Source: Bordetella sp. H567 (GTDB lineage: Bacteria > Pseudomonadota > Gammaproteobacteria > Burkholderiales > Burkholderiaceae_B). From it: a DNA stretch of 64,000 nucleotides. The notes below the pieces were generated by a model. The model had not been told where the DNA came from. It made no database searches and saw only the letters and a list, made by a program, of their open reading frames with translations. This document shows, one piece after another, positions 9,379-18,190 of the stretch. A program made the translations under genes and the position numbers. Where the stretch lies: positions 1,252,084-1,316,083 of the forward strand of contig NZ_CP012334.1 in the NCBI RefSeq assembly GCF_001704295.1, given 5' to 3'. Positions within the stretch are counted from its first letter, which is position 1. Every line of letters starts with the position of its first letter.

Positions 9379-9404
9379 CTTGAAATGGGGGCATTGGCCC
9401 CCAT
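9379..9404 (+). promoter_or_regulatory. sigma-32 (heat-shock) promoter of grpE
   Basis: CTTGAAA at 9379-9385 and CCCCAT at 9399-9404, 13 bases apart, match the RpoH consensus closely. The grpE ATG is 42 bases downstream of the -10. Confidence 0.85.
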
Positions 9405-9445
9405 AGTGGAGGGCAAACGTTATTTGTCACCCGGAGGATGTATCC

Positions 9446-10021
9446 ATGACGGCACAGAACGAGCCTGCCGAGAAAAGGCCCGATAACGACGCAGCCGCCG
9501 AGGCGGCCGGTACCGGTACGCCCGGCCAGGGGGCGGGCGACCATGAAAGCCTGGTGGCGGTGCTGCGCGCCGAACTGGAGGCCGCACAGGCCAAGGCCGC
9601 CGAAGCCCACGATCAACTGCTGCGCACCCGCGCCGACGCGGAAAACATCCGCCGCCGCGCGCAGGATGACGTGTCCAAGGCCCACAAGTTCGGCATCGAG
9701 TCCTTTGCCGAGAGCCTGGTGCCCGTGAAGGACAGCCTGGAAGCGGCGCTGGCCCAGCAGGACCAGACCGTCGAATTCCTGCGCGAGGGCGTGGAGGCCA
9801 CGCTCAAGCAGCTGGTCTCCGCCTTCGAGCGCAACCGTCTGATCGAAATCGCGCCCGCCGCTGGCGAAAAGTTCGATCCGCATCAGCATCAGGCCATCTC
9901 GTCGGTGCCTTCCGAGCAGCCCGCCAATACCGTGGTCCAGACCCTGCAAAAGGGCTACCTGATCGTCGACCGCGTGCTGCGTCCGGCGCTGGTGGTGGTG
10001 TCCGCGGGGCAACAGGGCTGA
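9446..10021 (+). CDS. grpE: nucleotide exchange factor GrpE
   Basis: Releases ADP from DnaK in the DnaK-DnaJ-GrpE chaperone cycle. The 191 residues show an acidic, disordered N-terminus (about 1-30), a long coiled-coil dimer helix (residues 35-80, with '[20 protein letters not shown]') and the C-terminal beta domain with '[20 protein letters not shown]' and '[18 protein letters not shown]'. The ribosome site GGAGG lies 9 bases before the ATG. It is preceded by a strong sigma-32 promoter and followed after 11 bases by a thioredoxin-like gene, with dnaK next. Confidence 0.98.
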   Translation: MTAQNEPAEKRPDNDAAAEAAGTGTPGQGAGDHESLVAVLRAELEAAQAKAAEAHDQLLRTRADAENIRRRAQDDVSKAHKFGIESFAESLVPVKDSLEAALAQQDQTVEFLREGVEATLKQLVSAFERNRLIEIAPAAGEKFDPHQHQAISSVPSEQPANTVVQTLQKGYLIVDRVLRPALVVVSAGQQG

Positions 10022-10032
10022 CGGAGCGCGCC

Positions 10033-10419
10033 GTGTCCATCGCCCAGGCTTTCGATCCCGCCCAGGTATTCGACCTGTTCGGGATGCGGCCCGTCGACAG
10101 CGGCGGTTTCGACCGCGACGTCGTCCAGGCGCCGGGCGATGACCTGCGCTGCGTATTCCTGTGGGGCACCGACTGCTACAACTGCAATCGCTTCAAGCAG
10201 GCCGCGCTGCTGCACAAGGATGCGCTGCTGGCACTGGGGCTGAGCTGGTTCCAGGCCGACGTCTATGCCGACGTGGCGCTGGGGCGGCGATTTTCCCTGC
10301 ATGGTGTCCCCACTTTTGTGATGTATCGGGCGGGCAAGCGTCTGGGCCGGATCACCGGCTGGCCGGGCCTGCCGCAGTTCTCCGAGGCTGTTGGGCGGCT
10401 GCGGGTGGAAAAGCGCTGA
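10033..10419 (+). CDS. thioredoxin-family protein with a CYNC active site
   Basis: A cytoplasmic 128-residue thioredoxin fold without a signal peptide. The active-site pair is Cys48-Tyr-Asn-Cys51 in 'GTDCYNCNRFKQAALL', at the right place after a strand ('LRCVFLWG'), and the cis-Pro loop is 'HGVPTFVMYRAGKRLGRI'. The usual WCGPC signature is replaced, so the redox potential and partner may differ from ordinary TrxA. It starts at a GTG (10033) behind an ACGGAG ribosome site, 11 bases after grpE, and should be heat induced with it. A thioredoxin-like gene between grpE and dnaK suggests a redox role linked to chaperones; this is inference. Confidence 0.85.
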   Translation: MSIAQAFDPAQVFDLFGMRPVDSGGFDRDVVQAPGDDLRCVFLWGTDCYNCNRFKQAALLHKDALLALGLSWFQADVYADVALGRRFSLHGVPTFVMYRAGKRLGRITGWPGLPQFSEAVGRLRVEKR

Positions 10420-10427
10420 ATTCCACG

Positions 10428-10456
10428 CTTGAAAACCCTGGCGGCAGCCCCACTTA
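10428..10456 (+). promoter_or_regulatory. sigma-32 (heat-shock) promoter of dnaK
   Basis: CTTGAAA at 10428-10434 and CCCCACTTA at 10448-10456 with a 13-base spacer, again a near-consensus RpoH promoter. It lies 57 bases before the dnaK ATG and directly after the thioredoxin-like gene. Confidence 0.85.
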
Positions 10457-10513
10457 TCCGCTAACCAAGTTTTTTACCAATCCTAGAACCGACCTCATTC
10501 AAGGTAATCCATC

Positions 10514-12439
10514 ATGAGCAAGATCATCGGCATCGACCTGGGTACGACCAACAGCTGCGTGGCTGTGATGGACGGTGGCCAGGTTCGCATCATCGAAAAC
10601 GCCGAAGGCGCCCGCACGACGCCTTCCATCATCGCGTACATGGACGACGGTGAAACCCTGGTGGGCGCACCCGCGAAGCGCCAGGCCGTCACCAATCCCA
10701 AGAACACGCTGTACGCCGTCAAGCGGCTGATCGGCCGCAAATTCGACGAGAAGGAAGTCCAGAAGGACATCAACCTGATGCCCTACAAGATTTCCAAGGC
10801 GGACAACGGCGATGCCTGGGTCGAAGCGCATGGCAAGAAGCTGGCGCCGCCGCAGGTTTCGGCCGAAGTGCTGCGCAAGATGAAAAAGACGGCCGAGGAC
10901 TACCTGGGCGAAGAAGTCACCGAAGCCGTGATCACGGTGCCGGCGTACTTCAACGACAGCCAGCGCCAGGCGACCAAGGACGCCGGCCGCATCGCGGGCC
11001 TGGAAGTCAAGCGCATCATCAACGAGCCGACCGCGGCCGCGCTGGCTTTCGGACTGGACAAGGCCGAAAAGGGCGACCGCAAGATCGCGGTCTATGACCT
11101 GGGCGGCGGCACCTTCGATATCTCCATCATCGAAATCGCCGATGTCGAGGGTGAAAAGCAGTTCGAAGTGCTGTCGACCAACGGCGATACCTTCCTGGGC
11201 GGCGAAGACTTCGACCAGCGCATCATCGACTACATCATCGGCGAGTTCAAGAAAGAGCAGGGCGTCGACCTGTCCAAGGACGTGCTGGCGCTGCAGCGCC
11301 TGAAGGAAGCGGCCGAAAAAGCCAAGATCGAACTGTCCTCCAGCCAGCAGACCGAAATCAACCTGCCGTACATCACGGCCGATGCGTCCGGTCCCAAGCA
11401 CCTTAACCTGAAGATCACGCGCGCCAAGCTGGAAGCGCTGGTCGAGGAGCTGATCGAGCGCACCATCGAACCGTGCCGCATCGCCATCAAGGACGCCGGC
11501 GTGAAAGTGTCGGAAATCCATGACGTGATCCTGGTCGGCGGGATGACGCGCATGCCCAAGGTGCAGGAGAAGGTCAAGGAATTCTTCGGCCGCGAACCGC
11601 GCAAGGACGTGAACCCGGACGAAGCCGTGGCCGCCGGCGCCGCGATCCAGGGCTCCGTGCTGTCGGGCGACCGCAAGGACGTGCTGCTGCTGGACGTGAC
11701 CCCGCTGTCCCTGGGTATCGAAACCCTGGGTGGCGTCATGACCAAGATGATCCAGAAGAACACCACCATCCCGACGCGGTTCTCGCAGACGTTCTCCACG
11801 GCCGACGATAACCAGCCGGCGGTGACCATCAAGGTCTTCCAGGGCGAACGCGAGATTGCCGCGGGCAACAAGACGCTGGGCGAGTTCAACCTGGAAGGCA
11901 TTCCGCCGGCGCCGCGCGGCGTGCCGCAGATCGAGGTGACCTTCGACATCGACGCCAACGGCATCCTGCACGTGTCCGCGAAGGACAAGGGCACGGGCAA
12001 GGAAAGCAAGATCACCATCAAGGCGAACTCGGGTCTGTCGGAAGAAGAGATCCAGCGCATGGTGAAGGACGCCGAAGCCAACGCCGACGAGGATCACCGC
12101 CTGGCCGAACTGGCGCAGACGCGCAACCAGGCCGACGCGTTGGTGCATGCCACCCGCAAGTCGCTGACCGAGTATGGCGACAAGCTGGATGCCGCCGAAA
12201 AGGAAAGCATCGAGGCCGCGATCAAGGACCTGGAAGCCACCTTGAAGGATGGTGACAAGGCCGCGATCGACGCCAAGGTGCAGGCGCTGTCCACCGCGTC
12301 GCAGAAGCTGGGCGAAAAGATGTACGCCGATATGCAGGCGCAGCAGTCCGCGCAGCAGCAGTCGGCGGCGGACAACGCCAAGCCGGCTGATGACAACGTG
12401 GTCGACGCCGATTTCAAGGAAGTGAAGCGCGACCAGTGA
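10514..12439 (+). CDS. dnaK: chaperone DnaK (Hsp70)
   Basis: ATP-dependent folding chaperone. The 641 residues have the N-terminal ATPase domain (about 1-385; '[19 protein letters not shown]', '[16 protein letters not shown]', '[14 protein letters not shown]'), the linker '[19 protein letters not shown]', the substrate-binding beta domain (to about 505) and the helical lid. The tail is rich in Gln and Ala and ends '[11 protein letters not shown]'. Length and motifs are standard. It is expressed from its own sigma-32 promoter and probably also by read-through from grpE. A large GC-rich hairpin follows before dnaJ. Confidence 0.99.
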   Translation: MSKIIGIDLGTTNSCVAVMDGGQVRIIENAEGARTTPSIIAYMDDGETLVGAPAKRQAVTNPKNTLYAVKRLIGRKFDEKEVQKDINLMPYKISKADNGDAWVEAHGKKLAPPQVSAEVLRKMKKTAEDYLGEEVTEAVITVPAYFNDSQRQATKDAGRIAGLEVKRIINEPTAAALAFGLDKAEKGDRKIAVYDLGGGTFDISIIEIADVEGEKQFEVLSTNGDTFLGGEDFDQRIIDYIIGEFKKEQGVDLSKDVLALQRLKEAAEKAKIELSSSQQTEINLPYITADASGPKHLNLKITRAKLEALVEELIERTIEPCRIAIKDAGVKVSEIHDVILVGGMTRMPKVQEKVKEFFGREPRKDVNPDEAVAAGAAIQGSVLSGDRKDVLLLDVTPLSLGIETLGGVMTKMIQKNTTIPTRFSQTFSTADDNQPAVTIKVFQGEREIAAGNKTLGEFNLEGIPPAPRGVPQIEVTFDIDANGILHVSAKDKGTGKESKITIKANSGLSEEEIQRMVKDAEANADEDHRLAELAQTRNQADALVHATRKSLTEYGDKLDAAEKESIEAAIKDLEATLKDGDKAAIDAKVQALSTASQKLGEKMYADMQAQQSAQQQSAADNAKPADDNVVDADFKEVKRDQ

Positions 12440-12467
12440 TGAACCGCTGCATCCTGTGACGTGAAAA

Positions 12468-12500
12468 CGCCCGGGCCCGGAAATATTCCGGTCCCGGGCG
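12468..12500 (+). repeat. large GC-rich inverted repeat between dnaK and dnaJ
   Basis: A 15-base stem with one mismatch (12468-12482 with 12486-12500) and a 3-base loop. It has no T run, so it may attenuate or process the dnaK-dnaJ message rather than end it, giving more DnaK than DnaJ. The regulatory role is inference. Confidence 0.6.
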
Positions 12501-12590
12501 CGGTCGTATGCGAGCAGGGTTCTGGTCGGCGCGGGTCCGTCCCGCCGGATGCGGTGGCGCCCTCGCTAGAAGAAAAGCCTCTGGAAGATC

Positions 12591-13715
12591 ATGGCAAAAC
12601 GTGACTATTACGAGATCCTGGGTGTCGCCAAGAACGCCTCGGACGATGACATCAAAAAGGCCTATCGCAAACTGGCGATGAAGCACCATCCGGACCGCAA
12701 TCCGGATAACAAAGAGGCCGAGGAAAAGTTCAAGGAAGCCAAGGAGGCCTACGAGGTACTGACCGACGAGCAGAAGCGCGCGGCGTACGACCGCTACGGC
12801 CATGCCGGCGTCGACCCCAATGCGGCGGGCGGCATGGGGGCCGGCATGGGCGGCGGTTTCGCCGATGCTTTCGGCGACATCTTCGGTGAAATCTTCGGTG
12901 GCGCGGCCCGCCGCGGCGGCGGCCCGCAGGTCTATCGCGGCGCTGACCTGAAGTACGCCCTGGAAATCACGCTGGAGCAGGCCGCCAACGGCTTCGATAC
13001 CGAAATCCGCGTGCCCAGCTGGGAAAACTGCGAGGTCTGCCACGGCTCCGGCGCCAAGCCGGGCACCAGCCCCAAGACCTGCCGTACCTGCGGCGGCTCC
13101 GGGGCGGTGCGCATGCAGCAGGGCTTTTTCAGCGTCCAGCAGACCTGCCCCACCTGTCATGGCAGCGGCAAGGAAATCACCGATCCCTGCGTCAACTGCG
13201 ATGGCGTCGGCCGTATCCGCCGCAACAAGACGCTGCAGGTCAAGATCCCGGCCGGCATCGACGACGGCATGCGCATCCGCTCGGGCGGCAACGGCGAACC
13301 AGGATTGAATGGGGGCCCGCCGGGCGACCTGTATGTGGAAATCCACATCAAGCAGCACAAGATCTTCCAGCGCGACGGTGACGATCTGCACTGCGAGCTG
13401 ACCATCCCGTTCACCACGGCGGCGCTGGGCGGCGATCTGCAGGTGCCCACGCTGGGCGGCAAGGCCGAAATCACCATCCCGGAAGGCACGCAGTCGGGCA
13501 AGACTTTCCGGCTGCGCGGCAAGGGCATACGCGGCGTGCGGGGCACCTACCCGGGCGACCTGTACTGCCACGTGGTGGTCGAAACCCCGGTGCGCCTGAG
13601 CGAAGAGCAAAAGAGCATACTGCGGCAGTTCGAGGCATCGTTGAACGATGGCGGCGACCGCCACTCGCCGCAAAGCAAGTCCTGGACGGATCGGGTGAAG
13701 GAGTTCTTCAGCTGA
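12591..13715 (+). CDS. dnaJ: co-chaperone DnaJ (Hsp40)
   Basis: Delivers substrates to DnaK and stimulates its ATPase. The 374 residues contain the J domain with the HPD tripeptide in '[12 protein letters not shown]' (about residue 33), a Gly/Phe-rich linker (about 77-115) and four zinc-binding CxxCxGxG repeats ([32 protein letters not shown]). The C-terminal substrate domains and dimer tail follow. It is 151 bases after dnaK on the same strand, and I saw no separate heat-shock promoter in that gap. It is closed by a strong terminator at 13755-13788. Confidence 0.99.
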   Translation: MAKRDYYEILGVAKNASDDDIKKAYRKLAMKHHPDRNPDNKEAEEKFKEAKEAYEVLTDEQKRAAYDRYGHAGVDPNAAGGMGAGMGGGFADAFGDIFGEIFGGAARRGGGPQVYRGADLKYALEITLEQAANGFDTEIRVPSWENCEVCHGSGAKPGTSPKTCRTCGGSGAVRMQQGFFSVQQTCPTCHGSGKEITDPCVNCDGVGRIRRNKTLQVKIPAGIDDGMRIRSGGNGEPGLNGGPPGDLYVEIHIKQHKIFQRDGDDLHCELTIPFTTAALGGDLQVPTLGGKAEITIPEGTQSGKTFRLRGKGIRGVRGTYPGDLYCHVVVETPVRLSEEQKSILRQFEASLNDGGDRHSPQSKSWTDRVKEFFS

Positions 13716-13754
13716 TCCTGCGCCGCTGCCGGCGCGCCAGGCTGGCGCACGATG

Positions 13755-13788
13755 AAAAGGCCGGGTCTCCGAAGGAGCCCGGCCTTTT
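13755..13788 (+). terminator. intrinsic terminator after dnaJ
   Basis: A stem with AAAAGGCCGGG pairing with CCCGGCCTTTT and an inner CTCC/GGAG pair around a GAA loop. It is flanked by A and T runs, so it may serve both dnaJ and the convergent Bug gene. Confidence 0.85.
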
Positions 13789-13851
13789 GTCTGGGGGACC
13801 GCTTGCGTCATCGCGACGTCAAGGGATCGCGGCGCGCGCCGCGCGCCGACC

Positions 13852-14832
13852 TCAGTCGACCTTGGCGCCCACTTCCTTCACCACCTTGCCGTATCGGGGA
13901 ATATCGGCGTTGATCTGGGCCAGCATCTGTTCCGGCGTCACGGCCACCGGCTCGGCGCCCAGCGTCGCGTAGACGGTTTTGACCTCATCGCTGTTGGCGG
14001 CTTCGTTGAAGGCCGCGTTCAGGCGCTTGACGATGGCCGGCGGCAGATTGGCGGGTCCGAGCACGCCGTTGTACAGCACGACCTCGGCGGCCGGGACGCC
14101 GGCTTCGGCGATGGTCGGCACATCCGGCGCGGCCGAAATGCGCTTGGGCGTGCTGACCGCCAGTGCGCGCAGTTTGCCGGCGTTTACCTGGGAAATGGCC
14201 GGCGGCATGCTGCTCCATGCGTAAGCCACGTCGCCCGACAGCAGCGACTGGATGATGGGCGCGCTGCCCTTGTAGGGAATGTGGACGGCCTGCACATGGG
14301 CCGCGCGGTCCATCATTTCGCTGGCCAGGTGGATGATGGTGCCGTTGCCCGACGAACCGTAGGCGTAGCCGCCCGGCTTGGCGGCCAGCATGGCAAGCAA
14401 TTCCTTCACCGTCTTGGCCGGCGAATCGGCCTTGACCACCAGCATCAGCGGCGAAGTCGATACCAGCGAAATCGGCGTGAAGCTCTTGACGGTATCGAAA
14501 GGCAGCTTGGGATACAGGCTGGCGTTGATCGCGTGCGTGGTGGTGTCCTGCAGCAGCAACGTGTAGCCGTCGGGGGCCGAGCGCGCCACCGTATCGGCCG
14601 CGATGGTCGTGCCCGCGCCGGGGCGGTTTTCCACGACGATGTTCTGCTTCAGGATCGTGCTGGCCTTGGACGCGACGGTGCGCGCGATCACGTCCGAGAT
14701 GCCGCCGGGCGGGAAGCCGACGAGCAGGCGGATAGGACGGTTGGGATAGTCGTCGGCCTGGGCCAGGGCGCCGGTGCTGGCCGACGCGGCGAAGAGGCAG
14801 GCAAAGACGGTAAGTAGACTGCGGATACGCAT
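13852..14832 (-). CDS. Bug-family (TTT) periplasmic solute-binding receptor
   Basis: A periplasmic extracytoplasmic receptor of the TctC/Bug type. The ATG at 14832 gives 326 residues with a Sec signal peptide ('RSLLTVFACLFAASASTGALAQA'; cleavage near residue 25). The two-lobed Bug fold shows 'YPNRPIRLLVGFPPGGISDV', 'ENRPGAGTTIAADTVARS' and 'APDGYTLLL', and the ligand-contact segment 'VPYKGSAPIIQSLL'. No TctA/TctB membrane genes lie nearby, as is common for the expanded Bug families of Bordetella. The downstream end converges with dnaJ; upstream on the same strand is the deacetylase-like gene, so both may share a transcript and substrate. The ligand is unknown. Confidence 0.9.
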   Translation of the reverse strand: MRIRSLLTVFACLFAASASTGALAQADDYPNRPIRLLVGFPPGGISDVIARTVASKASTILKQNIVVENRPGAGTTIAADTVARSAPDGYTLLLQDTTTHAINASLYPKLPFDTVKSFTPISLVSTSPLMLVVKADSPAKTVKELLAMLAAKPGGYAYGSSGNGTIIHLASEMMDRAAHVQAVHIPYKGSAPIIQSLLSGDVAYAWSSMPPAISQVNAGKLRALAVSTPKRISAAPDVPTIAEAGVPAAEVVLYNGVLGPANLPPAIVKRLNAAFNEAANSDEVKTVYATLGAEPVAVTPEQMLAQINADIPRYGKVVKEVGAKVD

Positions 14833-15022
14833 GGAGACTCCGAACGGATTTGAATAAACAGGGCGGTTACGCGGCTTGCTTGATCTGCCGCGAGATGATG
14901 TGGACGCTACGCGTCCTTTGTTTTCCCCCACCGCCCAGACCCCTTGATTTATCGGCGCCGGCCCATGTCCTTGCAGGCATGGGCCGCTGTCCGGGTGCCG
15001 CTTGTGATGTCGCGACGGATGC

Positions 15023-15892
15023 TCAGGCCTGCTGGGCCTGGTACCAGTCCAGTATCTGCGCGCCGGTCATGAACTTGACATGGTCATGGCCCGCGACGTA
15101 GGCCAGCGCTTCCTCGAAGTACTTGATCCGATGCGGCACGCCGCTCAGGAAAGGATGCACGGCGATGCCCATGACGCGCACATGATCGCCGCCTTCCTGG
15201 TAGAGCCGGTCGAAGGTGTCCTTCACGCGGATCAACAGTTCGTCCGAGGAATGATGCTGGACCGCCACTACGGGGATGTCGTTCAGCTCCAGGGCATAGG
15301 GCATGGCCACCATATCGCCGGTCGCCGTGCGTACCTTGCACGGCTGGTCGTCCAGGCACCAGTCGCCGATATAGCGGATGCCCGCCTCGTGCAGGTAATC
15401 GACGGTTTCCAGTGTCTGGGTCAGCCCCGGGCCGAGCCAGCCTACCGGCTTTTTGCCGGTGAACTGCTCGATGGTGTCCACCGTGCGCTTGATCATCGCG
15501 CGCTGGTCGTCGACCTGGTGCGTGGGCATCTGGATGAAGCCGTGGCCCATGAATTCCCAGCCGGACTTGTGCGCTTCTTCCGCGACGCGCGGGTAGTTCA
15601 GGCAAACGCTCCCGTTGATGGACAGGGTGGGCACGATGCCCAGGCGGTCCAGCGCGGCCTTCAGGCGCCAGAAGCCGACGCGCATGCCGTATTCGTGCCA
15701 TGCCCAGTTGGCGATGTCCGGCAGGGCCGTGACGCCCGTGGGCGGCGGCAGTACCTGGCGCGGCATATAACGGTCGATCTGCCAGTCCTCCACATTGACG
15801 ATGGGCCAGACGATCACGCGGGCCCCGTCGGGCGGGGTGAGCTTGGGGCGATCGATGATCGCCGAATAATCGATGCGTTCCTTGGGTATCAT
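15023..15892 (-). CDS. polysaccharide-deacetylase-family (PuuE-like) hydrolase
   Basis: A cytoplasmic 289-residue NodB/CE4-fold protein without a signal peptide. The usual metal motif TFDDG is replaced by 'NVEDW' (residues 33-37), and the later motifs are 'MGHGFIQMPTHQ', 'GWLGPGLTQTLETVDYL' and 'VHPFLSGVPHRI'. These resemble the allantoinase PuuE and related amide or cyclic-imide hydrolases rather than chitin deacetylases. It faces an IclR regulator across 128 bases and is followed by a Bug receptor; an amidase lies beyond the regulator. The context suggests catabolism of an imported amide-type compound. The reaction is not assigned. Confidence 0.8.
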   Translation of the reverse strand: MIPKERIDYSAIIDRPKLTPPDGARVIVWPIVNVEDWQIDRYMPRQVLPPPTGVTALPDIANWAWHEYGMRVGFWRLKAALDRLGIVPTLSINGSVCLNYPRVAEEAHKSGWEFMGHGFIQMPTHQVDDQRAMIKRTVDTIEQFTGKKPVGWLGPGLTQTLETVDYLHEAGIRYIGDWCLDDQPCKVRTATGDMVAMPYALELNDIPVVAVQHHSSDELLIRVKDTFDRLYQEGGDHVRVMGIAVHPFLSGVPHRIKYFEEALAYVAGHDHVKFMTGAQILDWYQAQQA

Positions 15893-16013
15893 GATATGTC
15901 CATATGATGGATGTTTGACCCGGGCGTTCCGCCTCTGTATTGTTGAGGTTCAATTTATGTACCGGCAAAACCGCTGTCAACGCGTGCCGGTGAAGTATCC
16001 ATATTCTGGAATA
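15888..16013. promoter_or_regulatory. divergent control region with two candidate IclR operators
   Basis: Two dyads are visible: an imperfect one (ATCATGATAT ... ATATGAT, 15888-15908), overlapping the deacetylase start, and TATTC-TG-GAATA (16002-16013), directly before the IclR start. Their positions would suit autorepression and repression of the divergent gene. Inferred from symmetry only. Confidence 0.35.
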
Positions 16014-16020
16014 AATCCTC

Positions 16021-16857
16021 GTGGTTAACCCTGATCCGGTCGCCGAAACGCCCGCGCCCGACCTCCTTGCCCCCGGCATTTCGGCGGCCGCGGGCGCGGC
16101 GCCGGGCGGCACGCAAGCCATCCGCCGCGTCGTCAATGTGTTGAAAACGCTGGCCCAGCACCAGGAAACCGGTTTGCGCTTCGTGGACGTGGCGCGCCTG
16201 TGCGGGCTGGAAGCGCCCACCGCGCATCGCATGCTCAAGGCGCTGGTGGCCGAGGGCATGGTGTCGCGTGATGATCGTGCGCGGCGTTACCGGCTCGGCA
16301 CCCTGGTCTTCGAGCTCGGCCTGGTGGCCGCACCGCAATTCAACCTGCGCGAACTGTGCGCCGCGTCGCTCCAGCGACTGGCCGAGGCCACGGGGGATAC
16401 GGCCTTCCTGTTCATCCGCCGCGGCAACGATGCGGTATGCATCAGCCGCGTGCAAGGGCATTACCCCATCCAGACGCCCGTCGTCACCGTGGGCAGCCGC
16501 CAGCCGCTGGGGGTGAATGCCGGCGGCCTGGCGATCCTGCTGGCCCTCGCGCCTGGCGAGGTCGATCGCGTGGTCGAGGCCATCCGCCCGCGTATCGGCG
16601 CCTACGGCGAACTGGACGAACGCGACCTCAAGGACGCCGTGGCCGCCGGGCGGGCGCAGGGGTATGCCGCCATCGGTGAAAAAGCCGTGCCGGGCGTGAC
16701 GGCCATCGGCCTGGCGGTGCGCAACCCTTTCGGGGCGCCCGTGGCCGCGCTGGCGATCGCGGCGATTTCCAGCCGCATGACGCCCGCGCGGCGGGCGGCC
16801 TTGTACCCCTTGCTGCGCAATGAAGTCAACGTAATCGGAACCCTCTTGTATCGGTGA
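16021..16857 (+). CDS. IclR-family transcriptional regulator
   Basis: The 278-residue protein has a winged-helix N-terminus ('LRFVDVARLCGLEAPTAHRM', then 'LKALVAEGMVSRDDRARRYR') and the C-terminal effector domain ('PVVTVGSRQPLGVNAGGLAI', 'YAAIGEKAVPGVTAIGLAVR'). It begins at a GTG (16021) with a non-conserved, Pro/Ala-rich stretch of about 35 residues before the HTH. It is separated from the amidase by 4 bases, so the two are co-transcribed, and it is divergent from the deacetylase-like gene. IclR regulators usually control adjacent catabolic genes and respond to the substrate or an intermediate. Confidence 0.92.
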   Translation: MVNPDPVAETPAPDLLAPGISAAAGAAPGGTQAIRRVVNVLKTLAQHQETGLRFVDVARLCGLEAPTAHRMLKALVAEGMVSRDDRARRYRLGTLVFELGLVAAPQFNLRELCAASLQRLAEATGDTAFLFIRRGNDAVCISRVQGHYPIQTPVVTVGSRQPLGVNAGGLAILLALAPGEVDRVVEAIRPRIGAYGELDERDLKDAVAAGRAQGYAAIGEKAVPGVTAIGLAVRNPFGAPVAALAIAAISSRMTPARRAALYPLLRNEVNVIGTLLYR

Positions 16858-16861
16858 CCCC

Positions 16862-18085
16862 ATGACAGAAGCGAACACAGCGCCGGCCTCCGCCGGTGGT
16901 CGGCCGGCGGTTGCCGATCCGGCCAATCCCCACGGCGCCTTCGCGCCGGAAGGCAGATTCGACCTGCCCGGCGCCGCAGGCGGGCCCCTGGCCCGGCTGC
17001 GTGTCGGCGTGAAGGACATGATCGACATCCAGGGCCGCAACACCGGCGCCGGCAATCCGGACTGGCGCGCCACACATGGGGTCGCCGCGCAACATGCACC
17101 CGTGGTGCGCCAACTGCTGGACGCCGGGGCGGACGTCATCGGCAAAACGCTGACCGACGAGCTGGCCTATAGCCTGAACGGCGAAAACTTCCACTACGGC
17201 ACGCCGGTGAATCCCGTCGCTCCGGATCGCATCCCGGGCGGATCGTCCTGCGGCTCGGCGGTGGCGGCGGCCAGCGGGCTATGTGATATCGGGCTGGGCA
17301 CCGATACGGCGGGCTCCATCCGCCTGCCCGCGACCTTCTGCGGCGCCTGGGGCCTGCGTCCCACGCATGGCGCGGTTTCCAGTACGGGCGTCGTCCCGTT
17401 GGCGCCCAGTTATGACGTGGTGGGCTGGATCACCCGCGATGCGGCCACGCTGGCGCGCGTGGGACAGGTGCTGCTGCCCGCGCCGGCGCCCGGACGGGAT
17501 AGCCTGCCCGGCCGCCTGCTGGTGGCCGACGACGCCTGGTCTTTGGCATCCGAAGAGGTGCGCCAGGGCCTGGCCGCGCCGCTGGAACAGATGATGGGGC
17601 GGTTCGGCGCCGCCGAACATGTGCGGCTCGCGCCCGAAGGACTCCTGGCCTGGCAGCAGGTATTCCGGGTGATACAGGGGCGTGAAGTGTGGGCCGCGCA
17701 CGGCGACTGGATCACGCGCCACGCGCCGCGTTTCGGTCCGGATATCGCCGAACGCTTCAAATGGGCGTCGACGATCGGCGCCGAGGAAGCCGACGCCGCC
17801 TCAGTGGAGCGCCGGCGTATCGCGGCCGGGCTGGACGATCTGCTGGGCGATGCGGTGCTTTGCCTGCCGACCGTGTCTTTCGTCGCCCCGATCAAGGGCT
17901 CGACCACGGCGGCCGAAGACCGCACGCGGGCCCTGTGCCTGCTTTGCATCGCAAGCCTGGCGGGCTTGCCGCAACTGACCATGCCCGTGATGGCGGGGAA
18001 CCGTTGCTCGGTCGGCTTGTCTTTGATAGCGGCACGCGGTCGCGATCTGGCCTTGCTGGAGCAGGCGGCCCGCTGGGCATCGTAA
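16862..18085 (+). CDS. amidase-signature-family amidase
   Basis: Hydrolyses an amide to acid and ammonia using the Ser-cisSer-Lys triad of the amidase signature family. In this 407-residue protein the Lys is in 'RVGVKDMIDI' (Lys51), the cis-Ser in 'PGGSSCGSAVAAASG' (Ser128) and the nucleophile in 'TAGSIRLPA' (Ser152). It is shorter than GatA (about 480) and lacks GatB/GatC neighbours, so it is a catabolic amidase, not the tRNA amidotransferase. It lies 4 bases behind the IclR gene and is probably controlled by it. The substrate is unknown, likely the same class as that of the deacetylase-like neighbour. Confidence 0.93.
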   Translation: MTEANTAPASAGGRPAVADPANPHGAFAPEGRFDLPGAAGGPLARLRVGVKDMIDIQGRNTGAGNPDWRATHGVAAQHAPVVRQLLDAGADVIGKTLTDELAYSLNGENFHYGTPVNPVAPDRIPGGSSCGSAVAAASGLCDIGLGTDTAGSIRLPATFCGAWGLRPTHGAVSSTGVVPLAPSYDVVGWITRDAATLARVGQVLLPAPAPGRDSLPGRLLVADDAWSLASEEVRQGLAAPLEQMMGRFGAAEHVRLAPEGLLAWQQVFRVIQGREVWAAHGDWITRHAPRFGPDIAERFKWASTIGAEEADAASVERRRIAAGLDDLLGDAVLCLPTVSFVAPIKGSTTAAEDRTRALCLLCIASLAGLPQLTMPVMAGNRCSVGLSLIAARGRDLALLEQAARWAS

Positions 18086-18190
18086 ATCCGGCGATACACT
18101 GCGTGTCGGCGCTTGCCCATGCGGCCGCGCCGGCGGCCATCCCGGTTCGCCGGCGGCGTCCGCTTTCCCTGTCATTTCCAGGAGCCATCG

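Noticed and set aside
10499-12148. A 549-codon minus-strand frame opposite dnaK
   Set aside because: Mirror frame of the DnaK codons; no motif, and DnaK is certain.
16862-18085. Glu-tRNA(Gln) amidotransferase subunit A
   Set aside because: Amidase signature is shared, but the protein is shorter and no gatB or gatC is adjacent; the IclR link points to catabolism.
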